From assembly GCF_002874965.1 (NCBI RefSeq), contig NZ_CP025624.1:5332001-5396000 (forward strand): a stretch of 64,000 nucleotides of DNA. The letters are read 5' to 3'. Position numbers and translations under genes: made by a program. Positions 16,876-26,433 of this stretch are shown piece by piece. This DNA is from Pseudomonas sp. NC02. Lineage in GTDB: Bacteria > Pseudomonadota > Gammaproteobacteria > Pseudomonadales > Pseudomonadaceae. Below the pieces are notes generated by a model. That model did no database searches. It was not told where the DNA came from and saw only the letters and a program-made list of their open reading frames with translations. Each line of letters begins with the position of its first letter. The stretch's first letter is position 1.

Positions 16876-18328
16876 ACCAAGACCTCCCGTCCCGCGTGAT
16901 CAGTGCAATCGAGCTCATTGGCCCCCAGGACCCCGCCGCGTACGGCTTGGGCGCATCACCGGATTTTTTCCACCCGGCGATCAACTGGTCACACCACTTC
17001 CACGCAGCTTCGATTTCATCTTTGCGCACAAACAGGTTCTGGTTGCCACGCATTACTTCCAGCAACAGCCGCTCGTAGGCATCGGGAATCCGTGCGCTGC
17101 GATAGGTGTCGGAAAAATTCAGTTGCAGCGGGCCGCTGCGCAGTTGCATGCCCTTGTCCAGGCCCTGCTCCTTGGTCATCACGCGCAAGGAAATCCCTTC
17201 GTCCGGTTGCAGGCGGATGATCAGTTTGTTGCTGATCTGCAAGCGCTGCTCCGGGGCGAAGATGTAGTGGGACGGTTCCTTGAAGTGGATGACGATCTGC
17301 GACAGTTTTTGCGGCATGCGCTTGCCGGTACGCAGGTAGAACGGCACCCCGGCCCAACGCCAGTTACGGATATCGGCACGCAGGGCGACGAAGGTCTCGG
17401 TGTCGCTCTGGGTGTTGGAGTTCTCTTCTTCCAGGTAACCCGGTACCGGCTTGCCGGCGCTGTAGCCGGCGATGTATTGGCCACGCACCACCTGGGTGGT
17501 CAGGCCGTCCGGGCTGATGGGCGCCAGGGCCTTGAGCACCTTGACCTTCTCGTCCCGAATACTGTCGGCAGACAGGTCGGCGGGCGGGTCCATGGCGATC
17601 AGGCACAGCAGCTGCAGCAGGTGATTCTGGATCATGTCCCGCAGCTGCCCGGCCTTGTCGAAATAGCCCCAGCGACCTTCGATGCCTACTTGCTCGGCCA
17701 CGGTGATTTCCACGTGGGAGATGTAGTTCTGGTTCCACTGGGTTTCAAACAGGCTGTTGGCAAAACGCAGGGCGATCAGGTTCTGGACGGTCTCTTTGCC
17801 CAGGTAGTGGTCGATGCGGTAGGTGCGGTTTTCCGGGAAGAACTGCGCCACGGCGTCATTGACCTTGCGCGAGGAATCCAGGTCCGAGCCGATGGGTTTT
17901 TCCAGGACCACGCGGGTATTTTCCGCCAGGCCGACCTTGGACAGGTACTCGCAGATCGCGCCATACACCGCCGCCGGGGTGGCGAAGTAGGCAATCAGGC
18001 GTTGTTCGGTGCCGGCCTGTTCTGCCAGGGCGACGTAGTCGTCTGCCTTCAGGAAGTCGACATGCAGGTACGTCAGGCGGGCCAGGAAACGCTGGGCGAC
18101 GGTTTCGTCCAGTTCCTTGCCAACGTAACCACGCAATTCTTTTTCGATGTGGGCCAGGTGCTGTTGCTCGGAACCGGCCTCACGGGCCAGGGCCAGGATG
18201 CGCGTGTCTTCGTGCAGCAGGCCCGCACCATCGAGTTGATAGAGGGCAGGAAATAACTTGCGCAGCGCCAGATCACCCAAGGCGCCAAACAGGGCAAAGG
18301 TGCAGGGTTCTACGGTTATCGAAGGCAT
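16862..18328 (-). CDS. zwf: Glucose-6-phosphate 1-dehydrogenase
   Basis: A 488-residue enzyme oxidising glucose 6-phosphate with NAD(P)+. The N-terminal [17 protein letters not shown] is the nucleotide-binding GxxGDLA motif, and [10 protein letters not shown] is the substrate-binding signature with its catalytic His region. Length is normal. It is the first gene of zwf-pgl-eda and is divergent from hexR across 209 bp carrying a HexR-type operator. Confidence 0.96.
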   Translation of the reverse strand: MPSITVEPCTFALFGALGDLALRKLFPALYQLDGAGLLHEDTRILALAREAGSEQQHLAHIEKELRGYVGKELDETVAQRFLARLTYLHVDFLKADDYVALAEQAGTEQRLIAYFATPAAVYGAICEYLSKVGLAENTRVVLEKPIGSDLDSSRKVNDAVAQFFPENRTYRIDHYLGKETVQNLIALRFANSLFETQWNQNYISHVEITVAEQVGIEGRWGYFDKAGQLRDMIQNHLLQLLCLIAMDPPADLSADSIRDEKVKVLKALAPISPDGLTTQVVRGQYIAGYSAGKPVPGYLEEENSNTQSDTETFVALRADIRNWRWAGVPFYLRTGKRMPQKLSQIVIHFKEPSHYIFAPEQRLQISNKLIIRLQPDEGISLRVMTKEQGLDKGMQLRSGPLQLNFSDTYRSARIPDAYERLLLEVMRGNQNLFVRKDEIEAAWKWCDQLIAGWKKSGDAPKPYAAGSWGPMSSIALITRDGRSWYGDI

Positions 18329-18393
18329 GATGTTTGTTCTTTTATCAAGTTAAGCTACAAATACCTTTTTTTAAGGCATCACTCAAGGAAAAA

Positions 18394-18409
18394 TGTAGTA
18401 ATAACCACA
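18394..18409. promoter_or_regulatory. Probable HexR operator
   Basis: TGTAGTAATAACCACA is an imperfect palindrome (TGTrGTwaTwACyACA) in the zwf-hexR divergent region. It resembles published HexR sites, which have TTGT...ACAA or TGTARTAAATTACA form. HexR would repress zwf here and be released by KDPG. Confidence 0.6.
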
Positions 18410-18537
18410 ACATTTTCCCGAAAAACGTATTCCGAGTGGTGGTGTTCAACTACCCTCAGTAGGATAGGCCACCGCAAAGGGCCGCTCGTCGATTGGTTGA
18501 CGACCCTTATTTGCATCGTCGCCCTAAGGAAACATGA

Positions 18538-19407
18538 ATGGACCGCGTGCGAAATCTACTGGAACAGATCCAGAAACGCCTCGAAGAACTGAACAAGGCT
18601 GAACGTAAAGTCGCCGAGGTCATCCTGCTCAACCCGCAGCAGGCGACCCGCTTCTCTATCGCCGCCCTCGCCCAGGCCGCTTCGGTCAGCGAACCTACAG
18701 TGAACCGCTTCTGCCGCTCGTTCGGCGTGAGTGGTTACCCTGAACTTAAATTGCAGCTGGCGCAAAGCCTGGCCAGTGGCGCGGCGTATGTCAGCCGCGC
18801 GGTGGAGGCCGATGATAACCCGGAGGCCTACACCCAGAAGATCTTCGGCAGTGCCATCGCGTCCCTCGACAGCGCCTGCCAGGCCCTGGACCCGAACCTG
18901 ATCAGCAAGGCCGTCGACCTGCTGATCCAGGCTCGGCAGATCCACTTCTTCGGCCTGGGTGCTTCGGCGCCGGTGGCCATGGACGCGCTGCACAAGTTTT
19001 TCCGTTTCAACCTGTCGGTCACGGCCCACGCCGATGTGCTGATGCAGCGGATGATCGCCTCGGTGGCCCACACCGGGGAGTTGTTCGTGATCATTTCCTA
19101 CACCGGGCGTACCCGTGAACTGGTGGAAGTAGCACGTATTGCGCGGGAAAACGGCGCCTCGGTGCTGGGCGTGACCGCCGAAAATTCGCCGCTGGCCAAG
19201 GCCAGTACGGTGAGCCTGAACATTCCGTTGCCGGAGGACACCGACATCTACATGCCGATGACCTCGCGGATCATTCAGTTGACGGTGCTGGATGTACTGG
19301 CGACGGGCATGACCTTGCGTCGCGGAGTGGATTTCCAGCCGCACTTGCGCAAGATCAAAGAGAGCTTGAACGACAGCCGGTATCCGGTTGGGGATGAATT
19401 CAACTAG
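18538..19407 (+). CDS. hexR: HexR transcriptional regulator (RpiR family)
   Basis: A 289-residue protein. The N-terminal 77 residues form the RpiR helix-turn-helix domain ([20 protein letters not shown], then [13 protein letters not shown]). The SIS sugar-phosphate domain spans about 120-260 ([34 protein letters not shown]). In Pseudomonas HexR represses zwf-pgl-eda, edd-glk and gap, and binds KDPG. Divergent placement next to zwf is the conserved arrangement. Confidence 0.95.
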   Translation: MDRVRNLLEQIQKRLEELNKAERKVAEVILLNPQQATRFSIAALAQAASVSEPTVNRFCRSFGVSGYPELKLQLAQSLASGAAYVSRAVEADDNPEAYTQKIFGSAIASLDSACQALDPNLISKAVDLLIQARQIHFFGLGASAPVAMDALHKFFRFNLSVTAHADVLMQRMIASVAHTGELFVIISYTGRTRELVEVARIARENGASVLGVTAENSPLAKASTVSLNIPLPEDTDIYMPMTSRIIQLTVLDVLATGMTLRRGVDFQPHLRKIKESLNDSRYPVGDEFN

Positions 19408-19433
19408 GCCCGAATCTACTGTGAATGTGCCGG

Positions 19434-19524
19434 CCTCTTCGCGAGCAAGCCCGCTCCCACCTTCGACTGCATTCCAAAAGTGGAACTCGGTCTAATGTGG
19501 GAGCGGGCTTGCTCGCGAAAGCGG
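19434..19524. repeat. REP arms in outward-facing (inverted order) pair
   Basis: CGCGAGCAAGCCCGCTCCCAC (19440-19460) comes first and TGTGGGAGCGGGCTTGCTCG (from 19496) second. The order is thus opposite to that of the other REP pairs, so these look like halves of two neighbouring pairs. Confidence 0.75.
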
Positions 19525-19549
19525 CATCAGCAACACCGGAACATCCGGA

Positions 19550-20395
19550 TCAAGCCCCCGCCCTGGCCTGCAAACTCAAATGCGCCCTCTCCCCCGGCGC
19601 CAGGCTCGCAGCAGCCATCGCCGACTCCACACACACAAACCCCGCAGCCTCGTTGAAGCTCACCCCCAGCAACGGTCGACTCCCCGGGTGCCACACCACC
19701 GTGTCGGCACTCTCGCCGGTGTCGATGCACAATTCGCGCTGCCAGGCATGGTCCTTGAGGTGCAGTTCGCCGTCGTGCTGGAACACCCGCTGACACCCAC
19801 CATCGACACGCAACTCACCTTCCTGCTGGCACGCCTGACGATTCAGCTGGTCGTAGCCCTGCGCGCCATCGAGCCCAGACAGCGCTATCTCACCAACGTT
19901 GCCAATCCGCCAATAAGCGTGCAAAGCATGGCTCAATTGGCACGGCAGCTCGTCCTGGTGCTCGGTGGCCAGGCGCAGCTCCAGGGTTTCCCCCAGGTGT
20001 GCATGCAGGTCCACCTGCCAGTCGCATAGCTGCAATTGCCAGTGCAAACGCACGCCGTCGTCGTCGGTGCTGCTGTCCAGCAACTTCCAGTCGATCAGCC
20101 GTGCCCAGCCATGGGACGGCCAGGCGTTTTCGCTGGGATGGCGGCCATACCACGGCCAACACACCGGCACGCCGCCACGGATGGCGCCGACCTGCGGCCA
20201 CTTGGCCGCGCACCACAGCCAGGGCTTCTGGCCCGTGGGCTGAAAGTGCAGCAATTGCGCGCCCTGACGACTGAACACCGCTTGGCAGAGCGGGTGATCA
20301 ATCACCAGCACATCGCGCATCTGGAAGCGTTCCCAGGCGAATACCGGCCGCTCGCGCAGGGATTTGAAAAAGCGTTGCAGCGGATGCTCATGCAT
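19550..20395 (-). CDS. D-hexose-6-phosphate mutarotase (YeaD-like aldose 1-epimerase)
   Basis: A 281-residue protein of the galactose mutarotase-like fold (IRGGVPVCWPWYGRHP, PSHGWARLIDW with the catalytic His, LSHALHAYWRIGN and VVWHPGS). It interconverts anomers of hexose phosphates. The start MHEHPLQRFF at 20395 has CAGGA nine bases upstream; a longer frame runs into the REP unit and is rejected. It sits between oprB and hexR as in other Pseudomonas glucose clusters. Confidence 0.88.
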   Translation of the reverse strand: MHEHPLQRFFKSLRERPVFAWERFQMRDVLVIDHPLCQAVFSRQGAQLLHFQPTGQKPWLWCAAKWPQVGAIRGGVPVCWPWYGRHPSENAWPSHGWARLIDWKLLDSSTDDDGVRLHWQLQLCDWQVDLHAHLGETLELRLATEHQDELPCQLSHALHAYWRIGNVGEIALSGLDGAQGYDQLNRQACQQEGELRVDGGCQRVFQHDGELHLKDHAWQRELCIDTGESADTVVWHPGSRPLLGVSFNEAAGFVCVESAMAAASLAPGERAHLSLQARAGA

Positions 20396-20420
20396 GTGCC
20401 ACGGTCCTGAATATCTTTGC

Positions 20421-20504
20421 AGGCGCTGGCTTGCCTGCGATGGCATCGCCTCGGTGTGGCAGATACACCGCGGGGCTCGCATCGCAGGCAAGCCAGCTCC
20501 CACA
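20421..20504. repeat. REP-like inverted repeat, GCTGGCTTGCCTGCGAT family
   Basis: Arms GCTGGCTTGCCTGCGATG and CATCGCAGGCAAGCCAGC plus an inner GCATCGCCTCGGTGT / ACACCGCGGGG pairing form a unit distinct in sequence from the main REP family. It lies between the mutarotase and oprB. Confidence 0.8.
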
Positions 20505-20535
20505 CAAAAAAAAGCGGATAGCCATGGCTACCCGC
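20505..20535 (-). terminator. Terminator after oprB
   Basis: On the minus strand GCGGGTAGCC-AT-GGCTATCCGC is followed by eight T residues, 38 bp beyond the oprB stop. The stem has one mismatch. Confidence 0.8.
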
Positions 20536-20573
20536 AAAATGCGCACAGAGAGAAGGAGCTTATCGCAACAACG

Positions 20574-21920
20574 TTAGAACGTAGACTGAATTTTCAGGCC
20601 CGCTACCACCGCGTTGTCGACTTGCTTAACACCACCTGGGTTGGCGATGTATTGCAGGTTAGGACGCACGGTCAGCCAGTTGGTGACGTGGAAGCCGTAG
20701 TTGAGTTCGACGTTGTACTCCGTGTTACGCAGCGGTGCGTAACCCGATTGGTCGTAATCCGTGAACCCGCCGGCCGCGTTGAGCAACTCAGCATTTTTCT
20801 TCACGTCACTGTTGGCATGGATACGGGATACACCGATACCCACGTCATCTTTTGTACGTGCGTCGAATGGACCTTTATACACAAGCATCAGCGACTGGTA
20901 GTTGTCGACCAGGTTGGTGTCTTTGTCGTGGAAGGTGACGTTGGCCGCAATGTTCAAGCCGCGGGAAGCATCGCCATTGTGGGTGGTGAGTTGCTGTTGC
21001 AGAACGCCCCAGTAACCGCTTTTGCTGCTGCGAACGCGGAAGGCTGCGCCCGTGGTTCCAGCATCGTTACCGTTGACGTCTTCACGTACGTCGGTAGCGT
21101 CGGCGGTGCTCTTGTAGTAACCCACACGGTATTCGCCCGGCAGGCCATTGACCTTCGGCGACCAGACCAATTCAACCGGCAATACGGTGCCTTTGGTGCC
21201 GCTGCCGCTGAGCTTGAAGCCGTTGCCGTGCTCTAGTTGCGACGGGTTCTGGTTGTACGCACCGATTTGCGCATACAGCTCAGGCGTGATGTTGTACTTC
21301 ACGCGGATAGCCGCCTGGCTGACGGGCCAGTTGTACCAGGTGTTTACATAGTTACCGACCTGCGAGCCACAGAACGACAGGTTCTGGAAGTCGCACGGGA
21401 AGGTGTTGAAGTCTTCGCCTTCACCGAAGTAACCGAGTTTCACGTCCAGCTTGTTGTCGAACATCTGGTGCTGAATCCAGAACTGGGTCAGACGCACCAT
21501 GTGGCCTCGGCCGTCGACTTCTTGAGACGAACTCAAGGTGCCGGCACGCGGGTCGCCAATACGGTCGTTGGAAATGTTTGCGCCATTACGATTGGTCAAC
21601 TGGATCTTGGCCTGGGTGTTGTCCCAGCCCCACAGCTTTTGCAGGTCCAGTGCCACGCCCAGACCGAACTGGTCAGCGTAACGGGCAGTCTTGTCGTTGT
21701 TGTAGCCACCGCTGAGGTTGCCACCGACTTCACCGACGTAATCCGCCTTGATGTCGATACCTTGCTCGATCAGCTTGGTACGCTCGCCGCCCCAATCGCC
21801 GGTCATCCACTTGGAATCGGCGCTGAACGCGTCGTCCGCCATCGCATTGGCGGACAGTACCAGGGCGGCTGCTGCTGACAGTTGGCAGATCAGCCGGGTG
21901 TTGTTGTGGTGCTTTTTCAT
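20574..21920 (-). CDS. oprB: Carbohydrate-selective porin OprB
   Basis: A 448-residue outer-membrane beta-barrel. A signal peptide runs to about residue 28 (ICQLSAAAALVLSANAMA). WMTGDWGGERTKLIEQGIDI is the typical OprB start of the mature chain, and the protein ends with the barrel signature Phe (GLKIQSTF). It lets glucose and other sugars cross the outer membrane to the GtsA binding protein. It lies 105 bp after gtsD with a hairpin between them, and probably belongs to the gts operon with its own level control. Confidence 0.95.
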   Translation of the reverse strand: MKKHHNNTRLICQLSAAAALVLSANAMADDAFSADSKWMTGDWGGERTKLIEQGIDIKADYVGEVGGNLSGGYNNDKTARYADQFGLGVALDLQKLWGWDNTQAKIQLTNRNGANISNDRIGDPRAGTLSSSQEVDGRGHMVRLTQFWIQHQMFDNKLDVKLGYFGEGEDFNTFPCDFQNLSFCGSQVGNYVNTWYNWPVSQAAIRVKYNITPELYAQIGAYNQNPSQLEHGNGFKLSGSGTKGTVLPVELVWSPKVNGLPGEYRVGYYKSTADATDVREDVNGNDAGTTGAAFRVRSSKSGYWGVLQQQLTTHNGDASRGLNIAANVTFHDKDTNLVDNYQSLMLVYKGPFDARTKDDVGIGVSRIHANSDVKKNAELLNAAGGFTDYDQSGYAPLRNTEYNVELNYGFHVTNWLTVRPNLQYIANPGGVKQVDNAVVAGLKIQSTF

Positions 21921-21978
21921 CCCTACATCCTCGTCTTTATTGTTATTAACTGTTTTTATCTAACGCGGTTTACTTCTT

Positions 21979-21999
21979 TGTGAGAGCAGGACTCTCACA
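21979..21999. repeat. Perfect hairpin between gtsD and oprB
   Basis: TGTGAGAG-CAGGA-CTCTCACA forms an 8-bp perfect stem. It is not followed by a T run on the minus strand, so it is more likely an mRNA processing or attenuation element than a full terminator. Confidence 0.55.
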
Positions 22000-22025
22000 A
22001 AAGCCCCTACACATCATTTGAAACT

Positions 22026-23186
22026 TCAGCGTCCCTTGAATTGAGCAACGTTGTCCGCACGATCCTGTGCCGGCAACGAGGTGGCAGTGCCCAGGCGCTC
22101 GCCGGTCTTGGCGTCGAACAGCAACACCTTGGCCGGGTCGAACTGCAAGGTCAGGGTCTCGCCCACTTGCGGCGCCACATCGGGCGCCAGGCGGCAGCAG
22201 ACCTTGGTGTCATTGATTTGCACGAACACCAGGGTGTCCGGACCGGTCGGCTCGGTGACTTGCACCTCGGCCCGAATGGTCGGCGCACCGGTGGCTTCGG
22301 CAGCGGCCAGCACGATCTGCTCCGGGCGCAGGCCCAGGATCACTTCGCGGTCTTCAAGACCGGCATCGTTCATGTTCAATGGCAATTCACAGCGGGCCTG
22401 GCCGCTGTCCAGCAGCGCCACCAGGCGGCCGTCCTTGCGTTGCAGGCGCAGTGGAATGAAGTTCATCGGCGGCGAACCGATGAAGCTCGCCACGAACAGG
22501 TTGGCCGGGTCGTTGTAGATCTCTTTCGGCGTGCCGAACTGCTGGATGATGCCGTCCTTCATGACCGCCACTTTGTCGCCCAGGGTCATCGCTTCGATCT
22601 GATCGTGGGTGACGTAGACGGTGGTGGTTTTCAGACGCTGGTGCATCAGTTTCATTTCGGTACGCATCTCGACCCGCAGCTTGGCGTCGAGGTTGGACAG
22701 CGGTTCGTCGAACAGGTAGATCTTCGGGCGACGCGCCAGTGCCCGGCCCATGGCCACGCGTTGTTGCTGGCCACCGGAGAGCTGGCCCGGCTTGCGATTG
22801 AGCAGGTGCTCGATCTGCAGCAGCTTGGCCACTCGCGCCACTTCTTCATCGATCGCCGCCTGGGGCATCTTGCGAATCTTCAGGCCGAATTCGATGTTCT
22901 CGCGCACGCTCATGGTCGGGTACAGCGCGTAGGACTGGAACACCATGGCGATGTCACGATCCTTGGGGCTCATGCCGCTGACGTCCTGGTCGCCGATCAT
23001 GATCGCGCCACCGGTGATGTTTTCCAGGCCGGCAATGCAATTCATCAAGGTCGATTTGCCGCAACCCGAAGGGCCGACCAGGATCAGGAACTCACCTTCC
23101 TTGATCGACAGTTCGATGTTCTTCAGGGTGTCCGGCAGGCCGGTACCGTAGGTCTTGTTTACGTTACGAAGTTCGAGCGTTGCCAT
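22026..23186 (-). CDS. gtsD: Glucose/mannose ABC transporter ATP-binding protein GtsD
   Basis: A 386-residue MalK/UgpC-type ATPase. Walker A is GPSGCGKST at 38-46, the signature LSGGQQQR is near 136, and Walker B is [18 protein letters not shown]-terminal OB/TOBE domain begins near residue 235 ([15 protein letters not shown]). It powers uptake through GtsB/GtsC. The start lies 2 bp after the gtsC stop. Confidence 0.94.
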   Translation of the reverse strand: MATLELRNVNKTYGTGLPDTLKNIELSIKEGEFLILVGPSGCGKSTLMNCIAGLENITGGAIMIGDQDVSGMSPKDRDIAMVFQSYALYPTMSVRENIEFGLKIRKMPQAAIDEEVARVAKLLQIEHLLNRKPGQLSGGQQQRVAMGRALARRPKIYLFDEPLSNLDAKLRVEMRTEMKLMHQRLKTTTVYVTHDQIEAMTLGDKVAVMKDGIIQQFGTPKEIYNDPANLFVASFIGSPPMNFIPLRLQRKDGRLVALLDSGQARCELPLNMNDAGLEDREVILGLRPEQIVLAAAEATGAPTIRAEVQVTEPTGPDTLVFVQINDTKVCCRLAPDVAPQVGETLTLQFDPAKVLLFDAKTGERLGTATSLPAQDRADNVAQFKGR

Positions 23187-23188
23187 GA

Positions 23189-24034
23189 TTACCCCTTGAC
23201 CGCGCCGGCCGTCAGGCCGCGCACGAAATACTTGCCTGCGACCACATAGACCAGCAGGGTCGGCAGCCCGGCGATCATCGCCGCCGCCATATCAACGTTA
23301 TATTCCTTGACCCCGGTACTGGTGTTGACCAGGTTGTTCAGCGCCACCGTGATGGGCTGCGAATCACCGCTGGAGAACACCACGCCGAACAGGAAGTCGT
23401 TCCAGATCTGCGTGAACTGCCAGATCAGGCACACCATGATGATGGGTGTCGACATCGGCAGGATGATCAGGCGGAAGATCGTGAAGAACCCCGCGCCATC
23501 CAGGCGAGCCGCCTTCACCAGTGCATCGGGAATGCTGACGTAGTAGTTACGGAAGAACAGTGTAGTAAACGCCAGTCCGTAGACGATGTGCACGAACACC
23601 AGGCCCGTGGTGGTACTGGCCAGGCCCATCTTGCCGAGGGTGAACGAGGCTGGCAGCAGCACGGTCTGGAACGGCAGGAAGCAGCCGAACAGCAACAGGC
23701 CGAAGAACAACTGCGAACCACGGAAGCGCCACATCGACAGCACGTAGCCGTTCAACGCACCGATGGCGGTGGAGATCAGTACCGCCGGAACGGTGATCTT
23801 GATCGAGTTCCAGAAGTAGCCGTCAACCGTGGCCCAGGCTTTCACCCAGCCGATGCCGGTGATCACGGTGGGCCAGCTCAGCAGGTTGCCGGTGCTGATG
23901 TCTTCCGGGGTCTTGAAGCTGGTGAGCAACATGACCACCAACGGCACCAGGTACAGCAGGACAGCGAGAATCAGCACCGCGTAGATCGCGACGCGGCTCA
24001 GGCTGATGGCAGGTTTGCCAGCAAGACTAGTCAT
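23189..24034 (-). CDS. gtsC: Glucose ABC transporter permease GtsC
   Basis: A 281-residue inner-membrane protein with six predicted helices. The binding-protein-dependent transport motif, which couples to GtsD, is seen in ALVKAARLDGAGFFTIFRLI (EAA loop; here KAARLDGA). It is the MalG-like half of the permease. It overlaps gtsB by 8 bp, indicating coupled translation. Confidence 0.93.
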   Translation of the reverse strand: MTSLAGKPAISLSRVAIYAVLILAVLLYLVPLVVMLLTSFKTPEDISTGNLLSWPTVITGIGWVKAWATVDGYFWNSIKITVPAVLISTAIGALNGYVLSMWRFRGSQLFFGLLLFGCFLPFQTVLLPASFTLGKMGLASTTTGLVFVHIVYGLAFTTLFFRNYYVSIPDALVKAARLDGAGFFTIFRLIILPMSTPIIMVCLIWQFTQIWNDFLFGVVFSSGDSQPITVALNNLVNTSTGVKEYNVDMAAAMIAGLPTLLVYVVAGKYFVRGLTAGAVKG

Positions 24035-24935
24035 TGCGCTTGGTCCTCAGCTCGGAGTACAGGTAAGGCACGATGATCGCGAGAATCGCACCGAGCATCA
24101 GAATCGCACTGGCCGAACCCATGCCCATCTGGCCGCGGCTGAAGGTGAAGGAGTACATGAACATCGCCGGCAGGTCGGAGGAGTAACCCGGACCACCCGC
24201 CGTCATGGCCGCCACCAGGTCGAAGCTCTTGATCGCGATGTGCGCCAGGATCATTACCGCACTGAAGAACACCGGGCGCAGGCTTGGCAGCACCACTTTC
24301 CAGTAGATGCGCGGCATGCTCGCGCCGTCGATCTGCGCCGCACGGATGATCGATTGATCAACACCGCGCAGGCCGGCAAGGAACATCGCCATGATGAAGC
24401 CCGAGGCTTGCCACACAGCAGCGATCACCAGGCAATACACCACACGGTCCGGGTCGATCAGCCAGTCCAGGCGAAAGCCTTCCCAGCCCCAGTCACGCAG
24501 CAGTTTGTCCAGGCCCATGCCTGGGTTGAGCAGCCATTTCCAGGCGGTACCGGTGACGATCATCGAAAGCGCCATCGGGTACAGGTAAATGGTGCGGATA
24601 AAACCTTCGCGACGGATTTTCTGGTCGAGGAAAATCGCCAGGGTCACGCCGATCACCAGGGTGATGCCGATGAACATGCCCCCGAACACCGCGAGGTTCT
24701 TGCTCGCGACCCACCAGCGGTCGTTGTCGAACAAGCGCACGTATTGCGCCAGGCCTACGAATTTGTAGGTCGGCAGGAAAGTCGAGTTAGTGAACGACAG
24801 CACGAACGTCCACAGGATGTAGCCATAGAAGCCCACCAGAACGATGAACATGCTCGGCGCCAGCACCAGTTTGGGTAGCCAGCGCTGCAGTGCATCGAAC
24901 GGCGAGGCTTTGCTGAACACAGCAACAGAACTCAT
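24027..24935 (-). CDS. gtsB: Glucose ABC transporter permease GtsB
   Basis: A 302-residue MalF-like permease with six hydrophobic segments. The coupling loop reads IIRAAQIDGASMPRIYWKVV. It forms the heteromeric channel with GtsC. An 88-bp gap with a strong hairpin separates it from gtsA. Confidence 0.93.
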   Translation of the reverse strand: MSSVAVFSKASPFDALQRWLPKLVLAPSMFIVLVGFYGYILWTFVLSFTNSTFLPTYKFVGLAQYVRLFDNDRWWVASKNLAVFGGMFIGITLVIGVTLAIFLDQKIRREGFIRTIYLYPMALSMIVTGTAWKWLLNPGMGLDKLLRDWGWEGFRLDWLIDPDRVVYCLVIAAVWQASGFIMAMFLAGLRGVDQSIIRAAQIDGASMPRIYWKVVLPSLRPVFFSAVMILAHIAIKSFDLVAAMTAGGPGYSSDLPAMFMYSFTFSRGQMGMGSASAILMLGAILAIIVPYLYSELRTKRND

Positions 24936-24975
24936 GGGAAAATCCAGTACAGGGAAAAAGGACTACAGGAACATG

Positions 24976-25006
24976 CCTTGTGGGGGTTAGGGGTCCCCCC
25001 ACAAGG
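24976..25006. repeat. Strong hairpin between gtsA and gtsB
   Basis: CCTTGTGGGGG and CCCCCACAAGG form an 11-bp perfect stem around a 9-base loop, 18 bp after the gtsA stop. There is no T run. Placement after a binding-protein gene suits 3'-end protection of the gtsA message, as known for other ABC operons. This function is inferred. Confidence 0.7.
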
Positions 25007-25023
25007 CCATTCGGTACTAACCG

Positions 25024-26310
25024 TTACTTGGCCGACTTGATCGCTGCCGCGAGTTTCTTCGCGGTATCGGCAGGGTCAGCTTTCGGGTCATTGATGTAGT
25101 TGGTCACGACATCAAAGAACGCGCCTTGTACCGCCAGCGTGGTTGCCATGTTGTGGGCCATGCTTGGTTGCAGGCCGCCAGTCTTGGCATCCGCCAGGAA
25201 GTCCTTGGCAGCAGTCTGGGCGCAGGAGTCGAAGCCGTATTTGCCCATGTCTTGCAACATGTCGATACGAACCGGGATCGAGCCTTTGTTGATGCTGAAG
25301 ACTTTCTGGAAGTTTTCGCTCAGCACGACCTTGGCGATGTCCTGCTGACCGGCAGCAGTGCCTTTGTCTTTCTGCTTGAAGGCTGCGAGGGAGTCGATGT
25401 TGTAGGTGAAGGCCTTGTCGGTGCCCGGGAAGGCTACGCACTCGTAGTCTTTGCCGGCGACTTTCTTGGCGGCGGTCCATTCACTCTTGGCCCAGTCACC
25501 CATGATCTGCATGCCGGCCTTGCCGTTGATGACCTTGGCGGCTTCCAGGTTCCAGTCCTGGCCTTTGCCGTCGGCGTCCATGTAGGTCGCGACTTTCTTC
25601 AGCTCGGTCAGGGACTTGATCATTTCAGGGCCGGTCAGGGCTTTTTCGTCGAGGTCCACCAGGGCTTTCTTGTAACCGTCAGCCCCCATGACCGAGAGCA
25701 CGACCGCTTCGAAGACGGTGCTGTCCTGCCAAGGCTGGCCACCGTGGGCGAGCGGAATGAAGCCCGCGGCCTTGAGCTTGTCGCCCGCTGCGTAGAATTC
25801 TTCGAGGGTGGTCGGGTTCTTGGTGATACCGGCTTTCTTGAACACTTCCGGGTTGATCCACAGCCAGTTCACGCGGTGAATGTTCACCGGCACGGCCACG
25901 TAGTTACCTTCGTACTTCACGGTATCGGAGACTTTCTTGTCCAGCAGGCTGTCCCACTTCTCTTCTTTGGCGGGTTCCTTCAGGACGTCGGTGTCGAGCA
26001 GCCCGGTGGACGCCCATTCCTGGATGTCGGGGCCTTTGATCTGGGCCATGCCTGGCGGGTTGCCAGCAACGGCGCGGCTTTTCAGTACGGTCATGGCAGT
26101 GGAACCGCCACCGCCGGCGACGGCACCGTCTTTCCAGGTGAAACCGTCTTTTTCAACTTGGGCCTTCAGGACATCTACTGCCGCTTTCTCGCCACCCGAG
26201 GTCCACCAATGCACAACTTCAACCGTCCCTTTCGAGTCGGCGGCAAAAGCACTGAGGGGAAACAACGAGGCAACGGAAATAGCTACGGCGAGGCGACTGA
26301 TCGCTTTCAT
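25024..26310 (-). CDS. gtsA: Glucose ABC transporter substrate-binding protein GtsA
   Basis: A 428-residue periplasmic binding protein. The signal peptide is [20 protein letters not shown] followed by AFA-ADS. The mature chain opens [20 protein letters not shown], typical of sugar-binding SBP family 1, and Trp/Asp residues around WINPEVFK and [12 protein letters not shown] fit sugar stacking. It is the first gene of the gtsABCD operon. A perfect 20-bp palindrome (26414-26433) lies 104 bp upstream. The frame extends further upstream, but only this start gives a signal peptide. Confidence 0.95.
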   Translation of the reverse strand: MKAISRLAVAISVASLFPLSAFAADSKGTVEVVHWWTSGGEKAAVDVLKAQVEKDGFTWKDGAVAGGGGSTAMTVLKSRAVAGNPPGMAQIKGPDIQEWASTGLLDTDVLKEPAKEEKWDSLLDKKVSDTVKYEGNYVAVPVNIHRVNWLWINPEVFKKAGITKNPTTLEEFYAAGDKLKAAGFIPLAHGGQPWQDSTVFEAVVLSVMGADGYKKALVDLDEKALTGPEMIKSLTELKKVATYMDADGKGQDWNLEAAKVINGKAGMQIMGDWAKSEWTAAKKVAGKDYECVAFPGTDKAFTYNIDSLAAFKQKDKGTAAGQQDIAKVVLSENFQKVFSINKGSIPVRIDMLQDMGKYGFDSCAQTAAKDFLADAKTGGLQPSMAHNMATTLAVQGAFFDVVTNYINDPKADPADTAKKLAAAIKSAK

Positions 26311-26413
26311 CTGAGTACCTTTTTTCTTGTTGTTATGCATGCAAGTCGGTGCTTGCGCTGCAAACGAGTTTAAACAGGGATTTTTCAGGTGCAGGTAACA
26401 AAGGGACGCCAAA

Positions 26414-26433
26414 ATGTCACCACTTGGTGACAT
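26414..26433. promoter_or_regulatory. Operator-like perfect palindrome upstream of gtsA
   Basis: ATGTCACC-ACTT-GGTGACAT has perfect 8-bp arms and overlaps the stop of the AGE gene. The same arms with spacer GATT occur upstream of the AGE gene (27758-27777). On the coding strand both are followed by a related stretch containing CGTC, CCTT and GTTAC. This suggests a shared regulator; which one is not known. Confidence 0.65.
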
